Assembly (NCBI GenBank): GCA_023433225.1
Contig: JAEZDQ010000156.1
Coordinates: forward strand, 1 to 16,551
Origin: Bacteroidota bacterium
GTDB lineage: Bacteria > Bacteroidota > Bacteroidia > Flavobacteriales > Weeksellaceae
Reading direction: 5' to 3'
DNA length: 16,551 nucleotides
The position numbers and the translations under genes are program-made. Position 1 is the stretch's first letter. Every line of letters starts with the position of its first letter. Below the pieces are notes generated by a model. That model did no database searches. It saw nothing but the letters and a program-made list of their open reading frames with translations, and had not been told where the DNA came from. This document shows, piece by piece, positions 1-7,311 of the stretch.

Positions 1-304
1 CAGCTGCGGGGGTCCGATTGTGCACCCGGACAACAATACTTTTATCATCACGCCCATCGCGCCGCACAACCTCAATGTCCGGCCATTCATCATCGCGGAT
101 GATTCCTTGATCGATTTGACCATCGAAAGCCGGGTGGGGGAATATTTCCTCTCATTGGATTCGCGGAACAAACCGCTTTCTACTTTGGTGGAATTGAAGA
201 TTAAAAAAGCAGATTTTTCGATGCTCATCGTGGAGCCTAAGGATAAGTCCTACCTGATGACCTTGCGCGACAAGCTGCTTTGGGGTTCGGACAAAAGAAA
301 TTGA
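1..304 (+). CDS. nadK: NAD kinase, C-terminal part (5' end outside window)
   Basis: The reading frame is open from base 2 and ends at TGA 302-304, giving about 100 C-terminal residues of an enzyme that is normally near 290 residues. NAD kinase phosphorylates NAD+ to NADP+ with ATP in the cytoplasm. The visible part begins SCGGPIVHPDNN and continues with ITPIAPHNLNVRP, the strongly conserved stretch of the C-terminal beta domain of bacterial NAD kinases, where the Gly-Gly and the TPIAPH segment contribute to dinucleotide binding and oligomer contacts. The N-terminal GGDG and NE/D motifs lie upstream and cannot be checked. An in-frame GTG at position 20 is an internal valine, because conserved family sequence continues upstream of it. 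The gene is followed by a 138-bp gap carrying the promoter of the next gene. Identification rests on family motifs and on the usual flavobacterial nadK-porG-uppS-bamA neighbourhood. Confidence 0.93.
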   Translation, partial: SCGGPIVHPDNNTFIITPIAPHNLNVRPFIIADDSLIDLTIESRVGEYFLSLDSRNKPLSTLVELKIKKADFSMLIVEPKDKSYLMTLRDKLLWGSDKRN

Positions 305-325
305 ATACTTATTTTTTCTTAATTT

Positions 326-367
326 TTGTTAAAGCACATTCCCAGCTGCTATATTTGTTTATATTTG
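326..367 (+). promoter_or_regulatory. Bacteroidota-type promoter with tandem -7 boxes upstream of the porG-like gene
   Basis: Two exact matches to the Bacteroidota -7 box TAnnTTTG, both TATATTTG, lie at 350-357 and 360-367, ten bases apart. A -33-like TTG at 326-328 sits 21 bases upstream of the first box. Transcription would start roughly at 364-375, giving a leader of about 70-80 bases before the ATG at 443. The second box has no good -33 partner. This is consensus matching only; no start site is known. Confidence 0.55.
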
Positions 368-442
368 TCGCTTAATAGAAAAATGCGCAACATTTTCATG
401 TTTTTCACGTTGAATTCTTTGCACATACATTTCTTATAAAAT

Positions 443-1291
443 ATGAAGAATCTACTTATTGTTATTTTAGGGCTCTCATTTTCATTGGCATTTGCGCAAC
501 GACATGAAATCGGGGTTTTCGGAGGAGGGGCAAACGTCATCGGAGATATTGGGAGAAGCAATTACATCAATCCCATGCCGGTTTCATACAATTCCGATAA
601 GATTACAGATAAACTCCCCTTGGCAATGGGTCTCCTATACAGATTCAACTTCAATCCTCATATGGGCTTAAGGTTCAACGCAATTTACGCCAAAGTAATC
701 GGAAATGACAATACCGCGCCGGAAAAATATAAGCGAGAAAGAGGTTATGCCTACAAAAACAATATCCTCGAAGGTTCTTTGTTGTTTGAATACAATTTTT
801 TTGACATCAACAATGAAAACGCCGCCAAACATTCTCCCTATATTTTCGGAGGAATTGGTGCTTTTATGTTCGACAAAAATTTATATACCATCACCCATAC
901 TTTTGCAAGAGACGACCAAGGTGTGATTATTCAGCCAGAATCCATCCACACCGAGGTTTCTACCAAAACCGAAAAAGAAACGAGTTTTACCGTACCATTT
1001 GGCGCGGGATACAAAATCAAATACAAACACAATTGGGTTATTTCCGCTGAGGTGGGATTCCGCTATACGCGTACGGACAATTTGGACCACAGCTTTTCCA
1101 ATTTTGAGGATTTCACTTTCATTACCGAGCCGGGGCTCGACCAACCCCCTTTTGATACGGAAATCGGGCTGAGAGATATCAGCGCGATAGAATCCCGCCA
1201 AGTAGGCAACACTTCCAATTACGACTGGTATGTGTTTACCGGCCTGACCTTAACTTATACATTCGGAAGACCTCCGTGTTATTGTGATTAA
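443..1291 (+). CDS. porG: PorG-like outer-membrane protein (DUF6089 family)
   Basis: This 282-residue protein begins with a clear signal peptide (MKNLLIVILGLSFSLAFAQ, probable cleavage after residue 18). The mature part alternates short aromatic/hydrophobic strands with polar turns, as in a small outer-membrane beta-barrel. Examples are EIGVFGGGANVIGDIG near the start, YIFGGIGAFMF in the middle and YVFTGLTLTYTFGRPPCYCD at the C-terminus. The N-terminal glycine-rich strand, the ending in FGRPPCYC and the position directly before uppS and bamA match the DUF6089 family, whose Porphyromonas and Flavobacterium members (PorG) belong to the type IX secretion apparatus. The type IX role is inferred from the family, not visible here. 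It seems somewhat longer than typical PorG, with an extended charged loop around residues 165-190. It is separated from uppS by 6 bases, so the two are probably cotranscribed. Confidence 0.75.
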   Translation: MKNLLIVILGLSFSLAFAQRHEIGVFGGGANVIGDIGRSNYINPMPVSYNSDKITDKLPLAMGLLYRFNFNPHMGLRFNAIYAKVIGNDNTAPEKYKRERGYAYKNNILEGSLLFEYNFFDINNENAAKHSPYIFGGIGAFMFDKNLYTITHTFARDDQGVIIQPESIHTEVSTKTEKETSFTVPFGAGYKIKYKHNWVISAEVGFRYTRTDNLDHSFSNFEDFTFITEPGLDQPPFDTEIGLRDISAIESRQVGNTSNYDWYVFTGLTLTYTFGRPPCYCD

Positions 1292-1297
1292 ACATTC

Positions 1298-2050
1298 ATG
1301 GATCAATTTCTGTTAGACAACATCGGCTCTTCTTCTATTCCAAAGCACGTAGCCATCATTATGGACGGAAACGGACGCTGGGCAAAAAAGCAAGGGTTCG
1401 AAAGGACATTCGGCCATAAGAACGCTGTGAAATCCGTTCGGGCGGCTATTCAGGCTTGTGACGACTTAGGAATTGACTTTCTGACGCTTTATGCGTTTTC
1501 AACCGAAAACTGGAAAAGGCCGGCCATGGAAGTTTCCTTTCTGATGAATTTACTTTCCCAAAGCATCCAAACCGAATTGGACGAATTGCATTCAAAAGGG
1601 ATTAAATTGAACTTAATCGGGGAATTGGAAGCTCTACCCAAAAGGGTTTTGAAAGAGTTGCAACATGCGGTAGCCGTTACCCAACACAATACCAAAGCGA
1701 CATTGACCATCGCTTTGAACTACGGCTCCAAAAATGAAATATTGAACGCCGTGAAGGCCATTTCCCAAAAAACGAAAACCGGGAACCTCGAACCTTCCCA
1801 AATTACCGAAAGCGTTATTGAAGCACATTTGTACACCCATGACATGCCTCAGGTTGATTTACTCATACGTACGAGCGGCGAATACCGGATCAGTAATTTT
1901 TTGCTTTGGCAAATCGCCTATTCGGAATTGTATTTTACCGATGTACTTTGGCCTGATTTCAAAAAAGAGGATTTGTACGAGGCGGTCAAAAGCTATATAC
2001 AACGGGAGAGACGCTACGGAAAAACGGGGGAACAATTGAAAACAGAGTAA
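1298..2050 (+). CDS. uppS: Undecaprenyl diphosphate synthase (isoprenyl transferase)
   Basis: This 250-residue cytoplasmic, membrane-associated cis-prenyltransferase condenses eight isopentenyl diphosphates onto farnesyl diphosphate. The product is C55 undecaprenyl diphosphate, precursor of the lipid carrier for peptidoglycan and surface glycans. All family signatures are present: HVAIIMDGNGRWAKKQG with the Mg2+-binding Asp23, the FSTENW motif at 67-72, the diphosphate-binding segment LLIRTSGEYRISNFLLWQ (about 188-205) and SELYF with Glu210, equivalent to E. coli Glu213. Length is normal for the family. The start at 1298 places IPKHVAIIMDGNG at the usual distance from the N-terminus. The gene lies between porG-like and bamA with gaps of 6 and 5 bases, so it is probably cotranscribed with both. 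Its product is also what the WcaJ-like enzyme further right would use. Confidence 0.97.
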   Translation: MDQFLLDNIGSSSIPKHVAIIMDGNGRWAKKQGFERTFGHKNAVKSVRAAIQACDDLGIDFLTLYAFSTENWKRPAMEVSFLMNLLSQSIQTELDELHSKGIKLNLIGELEALPKRVLKELQHAVAVTQHNTKATLTIALNYGSKNEILNAVKAISQKTKTGNLEPSQITESVIEAHLYTHDMPQVDLLIRTSGEYRISNFLLWQIAYSELYFTDVLWPDFKKEDLYEAVKSYIQRERRYGKTGEQLKTE

Positions 2051-2055
2051 AAGAT

Positions 2056-4629
2056 ATGCGAAAAAGATTATATATGAAGGGTTTTTATACTATTTTACTT
2101 TTGGCGGTGAGCGGTTTACTCTTGGCTCAAAACGATTCCTTAACGACCGTCCAAGATTCATTGAAAATAGAAACGGATTCCCTTGTCATTCCTCCTGTTC
2201 AAAATATTGAAAATGCCGGGTATGCCAATCCGCAGCGTTATATTTTGGGTGATATGGAAATCAGTGGCGAAAACCGTTTTACCAAAACCCAAATCCTGCG
2301 ATTTACAGGACTTCGCGTAGGAGAAGAATTGGAAATCCCCGGGACAAAAATCAACAACGCTTTGAAGAAATTATGGCGGACAAACTTATTCTCAGACGTA
2401 GATGTTTATGTAGCAAGGATTGAAGGAGAGAAAATTTTCCTGCGTTTGCATTTGGTCGGTTTGCCTGAATTGGTAGAATTGGACATCACTGGCGTTAAAA
2501 AATCCAAAAGGGAAGATTTTATCAAAGACCATAACCTCCAGCCGGGAATCAAAGTGACCAGCAACCTGAAAAACCAGGTTAAAAATTCCATCAAAAACCA
2601 CTTTATGGAAAAGGGTTACCCCGATGCCAAAGTGGATTTTGTAACCTCGGAAGTGCCGGGCGACAAAACCAAAACCAATCTCAAAATCAATGTCCAAAGG
2701 GGGGAGAGGGTAAAAATCAAAAACATCGAATTTACCGGAAACAACGAACTCCGAGACGGCCAATTGAGAAGAAAGGCCATGAAAGAGACCAAAAGAAAAT
2801 CCATTAACTTTTTCAAACCGTCGAAATTCATTCCGCATAAATACCGTGAAGACTTGAAAAAAGTCATCGACGAATACAAGTCCATCGGGTTCCGTGATGC
2901 CAAAATCGTTTCCGACACGGTTATACGCGTCGATGAAAATAAGCTGGTAATCAAAATAGACATCGAAGAAGGCCGGCCTTATTATTTGGGTGATGTAACC
3001 TTTACCGGTAATTCCGTGTTTACGACTGAACAATTGCAACGCGTTTTTTCTTACCAAAAAGGAGACCCCTATGATGCGGTAGGAATCAATAAAAAAATCA
3101 GTGGTTCCGAAAAGGACGATGATTTGTCCACCCTGTATATGGACCGCGGCTATTTGTTTTCCCGTCTGATTCCTATTGAAAAAAGCGTGAAGAACGATAC
3201 CATCGATTTGGAAATCCAAATCTCTGAAGGGGAACCCGCTACTTACAACCGTGTGACTTTCAGCGGAAATGACGTGACCCATGACCATGTGATTGCACGG
3301 GAATTGAGGACCAAACCGGGTGATTTGTTTTCAAAAACCGAAATCAAAAGAACGCTTTATGAATTGGCTGCGTTGGGTTATTTCGAACCGACTCAAATCA
3401 ATCCCGACATCCAACCCAACCCCGAAAACAATACCGTTGACCTTAACTGGGAGTTGGCACACAAGAGTTCCAGCCAGATTGAATTGCAAGGAGGATACGG
3501 CGCCGGTACATTTTTAGGGACATTGGGATTGACCTTCGGGAATTTCTCCGTCGCCAATATGTTCAAAGGAGAAGCATGGAAACCTGTTCCGATGGGCGAC
3601 GGCCAGTCACTTTCTATCCGTGCACAAGCGGGGAGAGGTTACCAGAATTACAGTTTTTCTTTTACCGAACCATGGATTGGCGGAAGAAGGCCGACCGCAT
3701 TATCGACTTCGGTTTACTATTCGAGATACAATTACCGCGATTTTTACGGCGAAGAGGCCAAATTGAACATCATAGGTGCAACCGTTGGGTTGAGCCAATT
3801 GCTGACTTGGCCCGATGACTGGTTCAGGCTTTCACACGCTTTCTCTTACCAGAAATACAATTTCGACAATTATGCTTTGACGGTAGGCGATTTGAATTAC
3901 GAAAACGGGTCTTCCAACAATTTCAATTATACCATCGGGCTTACCCGGAATTCAATGGGGCCGGATCCCATTTTCCCGCAAAACGGTTCCGAAATGAGCC
4001 TTGCGCTGACCGTAACGCCGCCTTATTCCATTTTAAATGATAAAGATTATTCTACCATGTCGGATGTGGATAAATTCGAATGGCTGGAGTATTACAAAAT
4101 CAAAGCAAGGGCTTATTGGTACAAAGAACTGGCGGGTAAATTGGTTTTGAAGGTCGGAGGAGAATTCGGATACCTGGGAACTTACAACGGCAAAATCGGG
4201 ACCATCCCGTTTGAACGGTTCTACTTAGGAGGAACCGGACTGATGGGTAACCGTTTCGACGGCCGGGAAATTATTCCGCTCCGGGGTTACGAAGACGCCA
4301 CTCAATCCGGTGGGACGCGCGAAGACATTACGCCTACGGGAGGCGGAAGCATTTACGATAAATTTACGCTGGAATTGAGATACCCTATCACAATGGGGCA
4401 GCAAGCCAAGATTTTCGCGCTTGGATTTGCAGAAGCCGGAAACACTTGGGCCGACACAAAGGAATTCAAACCATTTGAACTCCGCAGGTCGGCGGGGGTC
4501 GGCGTACGGATTTTCATGTCCGCTTTTGGAATGCTGGGCTTTGATTTCGGCTATGGTTTTGATAATACGATGTTTAGCAATGAACCTTCCGGATGGCAAA
4601 CGCATTTTATTATTGGACAACAATTTTAA
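2056..4629 (+). CDS. bamA: BamA, outer-membrane protein assembly factor (Omp85)
   Basis: This 857-residue protein is the central component of the BAM complex, which folds and inserts beta-barrel proteins into the outer membrane. A signal peptide (LLLAVSGLLLAQ, cleavage near residue 24) is followed by a linker, then five POTRA repeats at roughly 62-136, 137-216, 217-306, 307-393 and 394-469. The later ones show the recurrent pattern of a beta-strand followed by F-x-G-N (for example IEFTGNNEL, VTFTGNSVF, VTFSGNDVT). The barrel occupies about 474-857. It contains the loop-6 LRGYED motif with Arg743, corresponding to the conserved (V/I)RG(F/Y) of Omp85 proteins, and ends in Phe, as outer-membrane barrels usually do. 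An alternative start at 2074 (MKGFYT) would also give a good signal peptide; the longer form is used because it keeps basic residues in the n-region and a 5-base gap to uppS. Confidence 0.97.
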   Translation: MRKRLYMKGFYTILLLAVSGLLLAQNDSLTTVQDSLKIETDSLVIPPVQNIENAGYANPQRYILGDMEISGENRFTKTQILRFTGLRVGEELEIPGTKINNALKKLWRTNLFSDVDVYVARIEGEKIFLRLHLVGLPELVELDITGVKKSKREDFIKDHNLQPGIKVTSNLKNQVKNSIKNHFMEKGYPDAKVDFVTSEVPGDKTKTNLKINVQRGERVKIKNIEFTGNNELRDGQLRRKAMKETKRKSINFFKPSKFIPHKYREDLKKVIDEYKSIGFRDAKIVSDTVIRVDENKLVIKIDIEEGRPYYLGDVTFTGNSVFTTEQLQRVFSYQKGDPYDAVGINKKISGSEKDDDLSTLYMDRGYLFSRLIPIEKSVKNDTIDLEIQISEGEPATYNRVTFSGNDVTHDHVIARELRTKPGDLFSKTEIKRTLYELAALGYFEPTQINPDIQPNPENNTVDLNWELAHKSSSQIELQGGYGAGTFLGTLGLTFGNFSVANMFKGEAWKPVPMGDGQSLSIRAQAGRGYQNYSFSFTEPWIGGRRPTALSTSVYYSRYNYRDFYGEEAKLNIIGATVGLSQLLTWPDDWFRLSHAFSYQKYNFDNYALTVGDLNYENGSSNNFNYTIGLTRNSMGPDPIFPQNGSEMSLALTVTPPYSILNDKDYSTMSDVDKFEWLEYYKIKARAYWYKELAGKLVLKVGGEFGYLGTYNGKIGTIPFERFYLGGTGLMGNRFDGREIIPLRGYEDATQSGGTREDITPTGGGSIYDKFTLELRYPITMGQQAKIFALGFAEAGNTWADTKEFKPFELRRSAGVGVRIFMSAFGMLGFDFGYGFDNTMFSNEPSGWQTHFIIGQQF

Positions 4630-4643
4630 AAACATTATTTTTG
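4613..4643 (+). promoter_or_regulatory. Promoter spanning the end of bamA, driving the ompH pair
   Basis: A -33 TTG at 4613-4615 and a perfect -7 box TATTTTTG (TAnnTTTG) at 4636-4643 are separated by 20 bases, the spacing usual for the Bacteroidota housekeeping sigma factor. The -33 element lies inside the last codons of bamA and the -7 box lies just after its stop. Transcription would begin near 4650. That leaves about 34 bases before the ATG at 4684 but almost none before the ATG at 4654, which supports the shorter start of the first ompH gene. Confidence 0.65.
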
Positions 4644-4683
4644 CCTAAATTATATGGCACTATTTTCGATAACACATCACACC

Positions 4684-5340
4684 ATGAGAAATTTGTTCCT
4701 TTTTATTTTACTGATCGGTTTGTCTTCCCCATTGGCTGCACAGCGGTTCGGATACGTGGACACCGACTATATATTGGAGAACCTGCCTCAATATGTTCAG
4801 GCGCAGCAAAGGCTCAAAACCCAAACCGAGCAATGGAACCAGGAAATTGAAAACCGTCAAAATGCGGTTAACAAAAGACAAGCGGATTTTTTGAATGAAA
4901 AAGTATTGTTGACCGAAGAACAAATCAAAAAAGAGCAATCGGAAATTGATACGGAAATTACCGCTATCAAAGAATTGCAGGAAAAAAGATATGGCCAAGG
5001 CGGCGACCTTATCAAGCTCAGACAAAGTTTGGTTAAGCCAATCCAAGACCAAGTTTGGAACGCCGTGAAAAGTGTAGCCGAAAAAAGGAATTATGGGTTT
5101 ATCTTTGACAAAGGCAGTGATTTGATCATGGTTTATACCGACCCGAAATTCGATATCAGCCGCGAAGTCCTTTTGCAGCTCAATCCCAATGCGGTCATAA
5201 AAGAACAACCTAAATCCGGCGGAAACAACACCAACAATAAAGGAAATACCTCTTCTCCGAATAAGGGAAAAAACAATTCGTCACAAAAAGGTTCTACTCC
5301 TCCCAAGCAAAATCCGGGAGAAAGATCCTTGAAAAAATAA
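4684..5340 (+). CDS. ompH: OmpH/Skp family periplasmic chaperone, first copy
   Basis: Skp/OmpH proteins hold unfolded outer-membrane proteins in the periplasm on their way to BAM. With this start the product is 218 residues: signal peptide MRNLFLFILLIGLSSPLAAQ, then RFGYVDTDYILENLPQY, the strand-plus-helix opening of the family. A long charged helical hairpin follows (about 36-125, rich in Q, E and K), then a returning strand around NYGFIFDKGSDLIMVY that completes the trimerisation core. Residues from about 175 to the end form a low-complexity N/K/S/G/P tail, probably disordered. An upstream in-frame ATG at 4654 would add ten residues before the signal sequence. It is disfavoured because the hydrophobic core would then be preceded by an odd n-region and because the predicted transcript begins at about 4650. 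The gene sits 33 bases before a second family member. Confidence 0.9.
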   Translation: MRNLFLFILLIGLSSPLAAQRFGYVDTDYILENLPQYVQAQQRLKTQTEQWNQEIENRQNAVNKRQADFLNEKVLLTEEQIKKEQSEIDTEITAIKELQEKRYGQGGDLIKLRQSLVKPIQDQVWNAVKSVAEKRNYGFIFDKGSDLIMVYTDPKFDISREVLLQLNPNAVIKEQPKSGGNNTNNKGNTSSPNKGKNNSSQKGSTPPKQNPGERSLKK

Positions 5341-5373
5341 TTTAAAGAACCTAATAATTAATATTATACATAA

Positions 5374-5892
5374 ATGAAAAATCTAAAATTAATCGCTGTT
5401 TTTGCCATGTTGTTTGTAGGAGGCATAACAGTTTTCGCGCAAGAAGTTGGACACATCAACCCTTATGCCCTGATCCAGTCCATGCCGGAAAAAATTGCTG
5501 CCGACAATGAATTGAAAGGTTTATATGAACGACATGAAGCTGAAATCAAAAGACAAGAAGATGCCCTTCAAAAATTGATCAGCGATACCCAAAAAGAAAT
5601 GGAAGGCAAAACAGATGAGCAAATCAAAGCAATGGGCGCTCAAATCCAAGCAAAGCAACAGGAATACCAGACCGGCCTTCAAAAGCTGCAAACGTATCAG
5701 CAAGCCGCTACCAAAGAAGTGACGGAAAGAGAAGAAGCATTGTTGAAACCCATCAATGAAAAAGCCCAAAACGCCATCAACAAAGTAGCTGCCGCAAAAG
5801 GTTTGAAGTATGTAATAGACGGAAGTGTTTTATTATATGCAAACGGAGTTGATATTTTACCAGATGTGAAAAAAGAACTGGGAATCCAATAA
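5374..5892 (+). CDS. ompH: OmpH/Skp family periplasmic chaperone, second copy
   Basis: This 172-residue member of the Skp/OmpH family has signal peptide MKNLKLIAVFAMLFVGGITVFAQ with cleavage near residue 22. EVGHINPYALIQSMPE then forms the opening strand and helix. A long amphipathic coiled-coil follows at about 40-125, full of Gln, Lys and Glu, and a closing region GLKYVIDGSVLLYANGVDILPD completes the fold. It lacks the Asn-rich tail of the preceding copy and is close to the usual Skp length. The two are clearly diverged paralogues rather than a recent duplication, and paired ompH genes after bamA are common in Bacteroidota. No good promoter is visible in the 33-base AT-rich spacer, so it is probably cotranscribed with the first copy. 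A strong terminator follows. Confidence 0.93.
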   Translation: MKNLKLIAVFAMLFVGGITVFAQEVGHINPYALIQSMPEKIAADNELKGLYERHEAEIKRQEDALQKLISDTQKEMEGKTDEQIKAMGAQIQAKQQEYQTGLQKLQTYQQAATKEVTEREEALLKPINEKAQNAINKVAAAKGLKYVIDGSVLLYANGVDILPDVKKELGIQ

Positions 5893-5919
5893 TCATCTCT
5901 TCTTTAAACAGAAAGCAAC

Positions 5920-5955
5920 AGCCGTTTTTTATTCAGAAAACGGCTTTTTATTTTT
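5920..5955 (+). terminator. Rho-independent terminator after the ompH genes
   Basis: A perfect 9-bp inverted repeat, AGCCGTTTT at 5920-5928 and AAAACGGCT at 5937-5945, encloses an 8-base loop and is followed by the T-rich run TTTTATTTTT to 5955. It lies 27 bases after the stop of the second ompH gene and marks the boundary between the envelope-assembly block and the polysaccharide cluster. Confidence 0.85.
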
Positions 5956-5965
5956 AACTTCGTGG

Positions 5966-5973
5966 CAATTTTG
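5966..5973 (+). promoter_or_regulatory. Weak -7-like box before rfbC
   Basis: CAATTTTG matches TAnnTTTG at five of the six fixed positions (C for the first T). No TTG occurs at the expected distance upstream, where the terminator T-run lies. If used, transcription would begin within a few bases of the rfbC ATG at 5981, giving a leaderless or nearly leaderless message. It is the only candidate between the terminator and rfbC. Confidence 0.25.
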
Positions 5974-5980
5974 ATTCAAG

Positions 5981-6532
5981 ATGTTTATAACCGAAACAAA
6001 CTTAGCAGGCTGCTTTATCATCCATCCCAAAGTCTTTGAAGACGAAAGAGGCTATTTTTTAGAGACTTACAAAAAAAACAGTATCTCCGAAATTTTAGGT
6101 TATGAAACCGATTTTGTTCAAGACAATGAGTCCAGTTCCAAATACGGCGTAATCAGGGGATTGCACATGCAACGCGGAGAATTTGCGCAATCCAAGCTCG
6201 TCCGGGTTTTGTCGGGTACCATTTTAGATACTGCAGTGGATGTCCGGAAAGGTTCTCCTACATTCGGGCAGCATGTTTCGGTCGAATTATCCGGTGACAA
6301 CAAAAAGCAATTGTTTATTCCCAAAGGATTTCTGCATGGGTTTTCCGTTCTGAGCGAAACCGCTGTTGTTTTTTACAAATGCGATGCATATTACCATCAA
6401 TCTTCTGAAGACGGTTGCCATCCCTTGGACAAGGATTTGAACATCGATTGGCAAATCCCACCGGAAGCGGTAACTCTTTCGCAAAAAGACAGTCAAGCAC
6501 CGTCGTTTTCCGCATTCAATCCTTTTTCCTGA
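5981..6532 (+). CDS. rfbC: dTDP-4-dehydrorhamnose 3,5-epimerase
   Basis: This 183-residue cupin-fold enzyme (RmlC) epimerises C3 and C5 of dTDP-4-keto-6-deoxy-D-glucose, the third step of dTDP-L-rhamnose synthesis in the cytoplasm. Family features are in order: FIIHPKVFEDERGYFLETY at the N-terminus, VIRGLHMQ with the catalytic base His62, QSKLVRV with Lys72, FIPKGFLHGF with His119, and VFYKCDAYY with the catalytic Tyr132. An Asp at 170 (LSQKDSQAPSF) sits where the family has its conserved Asp. Length is normal. The stop overlaps the start of rfbD by one base (TGATG), indicating translational coupling. The start at 5981 is chosen because the protein then opens MFITETNLAGCFII, as relatives do, and no better upstream ATG exists between it and the terminator. 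Confidence 0.96.
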   Translation: MFITETNLAGCFIIHPKVFEDERGYFLETYKKNSISEILGYETDFVQDNESSSKYGVIRGLHMQRGEFAQSKLVRVLSGTILDTAVDVRKGSPTFGQHVSVELSGDNKKQLFIPKGFLHGFSVLSETAVVFYKCDAYYHQSSEDGCHPLDKDLNIDWQIPPEAVTLSQKDSQAPSFSAFNPFS

Positions 6533-7311
6533 TGAAAAAAGTATTGGTCACCGGCGCAAATGGACAATTGGCAAAGTCCCTGAAGGAGATTTTGAACGAA
6601 ACACCGCATGCCGGTTATCAGTTTTTATTTTTGGACAGGAGCCAATTGGATATCAGCCAACAAGAAATTGTTGAAACTTTTTTCTTTACCAACCGGATTG
6701 ATGTTTGCGTAAACTGCGCGGCTTATACCGCTGTTGACCTCGCAGAAACGGAAGTCGAGGAAGCCTTCAGGGTGAATGCCGATGGCGTGAAATACTTGGC
6801 CGAAGAATGTAAAGAACAAAATGCCCGATTCATCCATATTTCTACCGATTATGTTTTCGACGGGAACAACGACAAACCCTATACGACCGAAGACAATCCC
6901 AATCCGATTAATGTTTATGGGAAATCAAAACTGGAAGGGGAACGCTTCGCATTGGAAGTCAATCCCAAAACCATTGTCATCCGCACTTCTTGGGTTTATT
7001 CGCCTTACGGAAAAAACTTTTATACCACTATGTTGCGACTAATGCGCGAACGGGAGGAGTTGAACGTAGTCAGCGACCAAACCGGGAAACCCACGGATGC
7101 GCGGGATTTAGCGAAATATATTTTAAAAGTCATTTTATCGGAAGATTCCCGTTACGGAATCCGGAATTTTGCCGGAAAGGAAATCATGTCTTGGTATGAT
7201 TTCGCCCAAAAGATAGCCGTTGAAAACGGTTTTTCCACAAGGATTAACCCTATCCCGACGTCGGCTTATCCGACACCGGCCAAAAGGCCAAAGTGGAGCG
7301 TATTGGAATAA
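6532..7311 (+). CDS. rfbD: dTDP-4-dehydrorhamnose reductase, short at the C-terminus
   Basis: This is an extended short-chain dehydrogenase (RmlD) that reduces dTDP-4-keto-L-rhamnose to dTDP-L-rhamnose with NAD(P)H. The 259-residue product has the nucleotide-binding VTGANGQLA (6-14), NCAAYTAVD (61-69), the ISTDYVFDG segment (103-111), the catalytic YGKSK pair Tyr129/Lys133, RTSWVYSPYGKNF (151-163) and GKPTDARDL (185-193). The frame could be extended upstream to 6415 over rfbC, but the ATG at 6532 overlaps the rfbC stop and gives the family N-terminus. The product stops at YPTPAKRPKWSVLE. Relatives normally continue about 25-30 residues with a final helix containing a (F/Y)GI..P.W pattern. Neither other frame downstream restores that pattern. 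The enzyme may be functional, impaired or affected by a sequence error. The matching rfbA and rfbB genes are not in the window. Confidence 0.9.
   Translation: MKKVLVTGANGQLAKSLKEILNETPHAGYQFLFLDRSQLDISQQEIVETFFFTNRIDVCVNCAAYTAVDLAETEVEEAFRVNADGVKYLAEECKEQNARFIHISTDYVFDGNNDKPYTTEDNPNPINVYGKSKLEGERFALEVNPKTIVIRTSWVYSPYGKNFYTTMLRLMREREELNVVSDQTGKPTDARDLAKYILKVILSEDSRYGIRNFAGKEIMSWYDFAQKIAVENGFSTRINPIPTSAYPTPAKRPKWSVLE

Noticed and set aside
2392..3288. 298-codon open frame antisense to bamA
   Set aside because: It lies entirely within the POTRA-coding part of bamA, which has unmistakable family motifs. The antisense translation is rich in Phe/Val/Asp with no recognisable domain, as expected from codon bias.
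4708..5208. 166-codon open frame antisense to the first ompH gene
   Set aside because: It mirrors the Lys/Gln/Glu-rich coiled-coil codons of ompH as Phe/Leu-rich sequence. No promoter or start context supports it.
5374..5892. Possible recent tandem duplication of ompH
   Set aside because: The two proteins share fold and family but little direct sequence identity, and paired ompH genes are common in Bacteroidota. It is an old paralogy.
6071..6078. A8 run in rfbC, with similar 8-base runs at 12182 in the GT4 gene and near 15978
   Set aside because: Eight-base A/T runs are expected in this base composition and the frames are intact. There is no evidence of phase variation from a single sequence.
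6415..6531. In-frame upstream extension of rfbD over rfbC
   Set aside because: The extra residues overlap the conserved end of rfbC and do not resemble reductases; the ATG at 6532 gives the expected VLVTGANGQL N-terminus.
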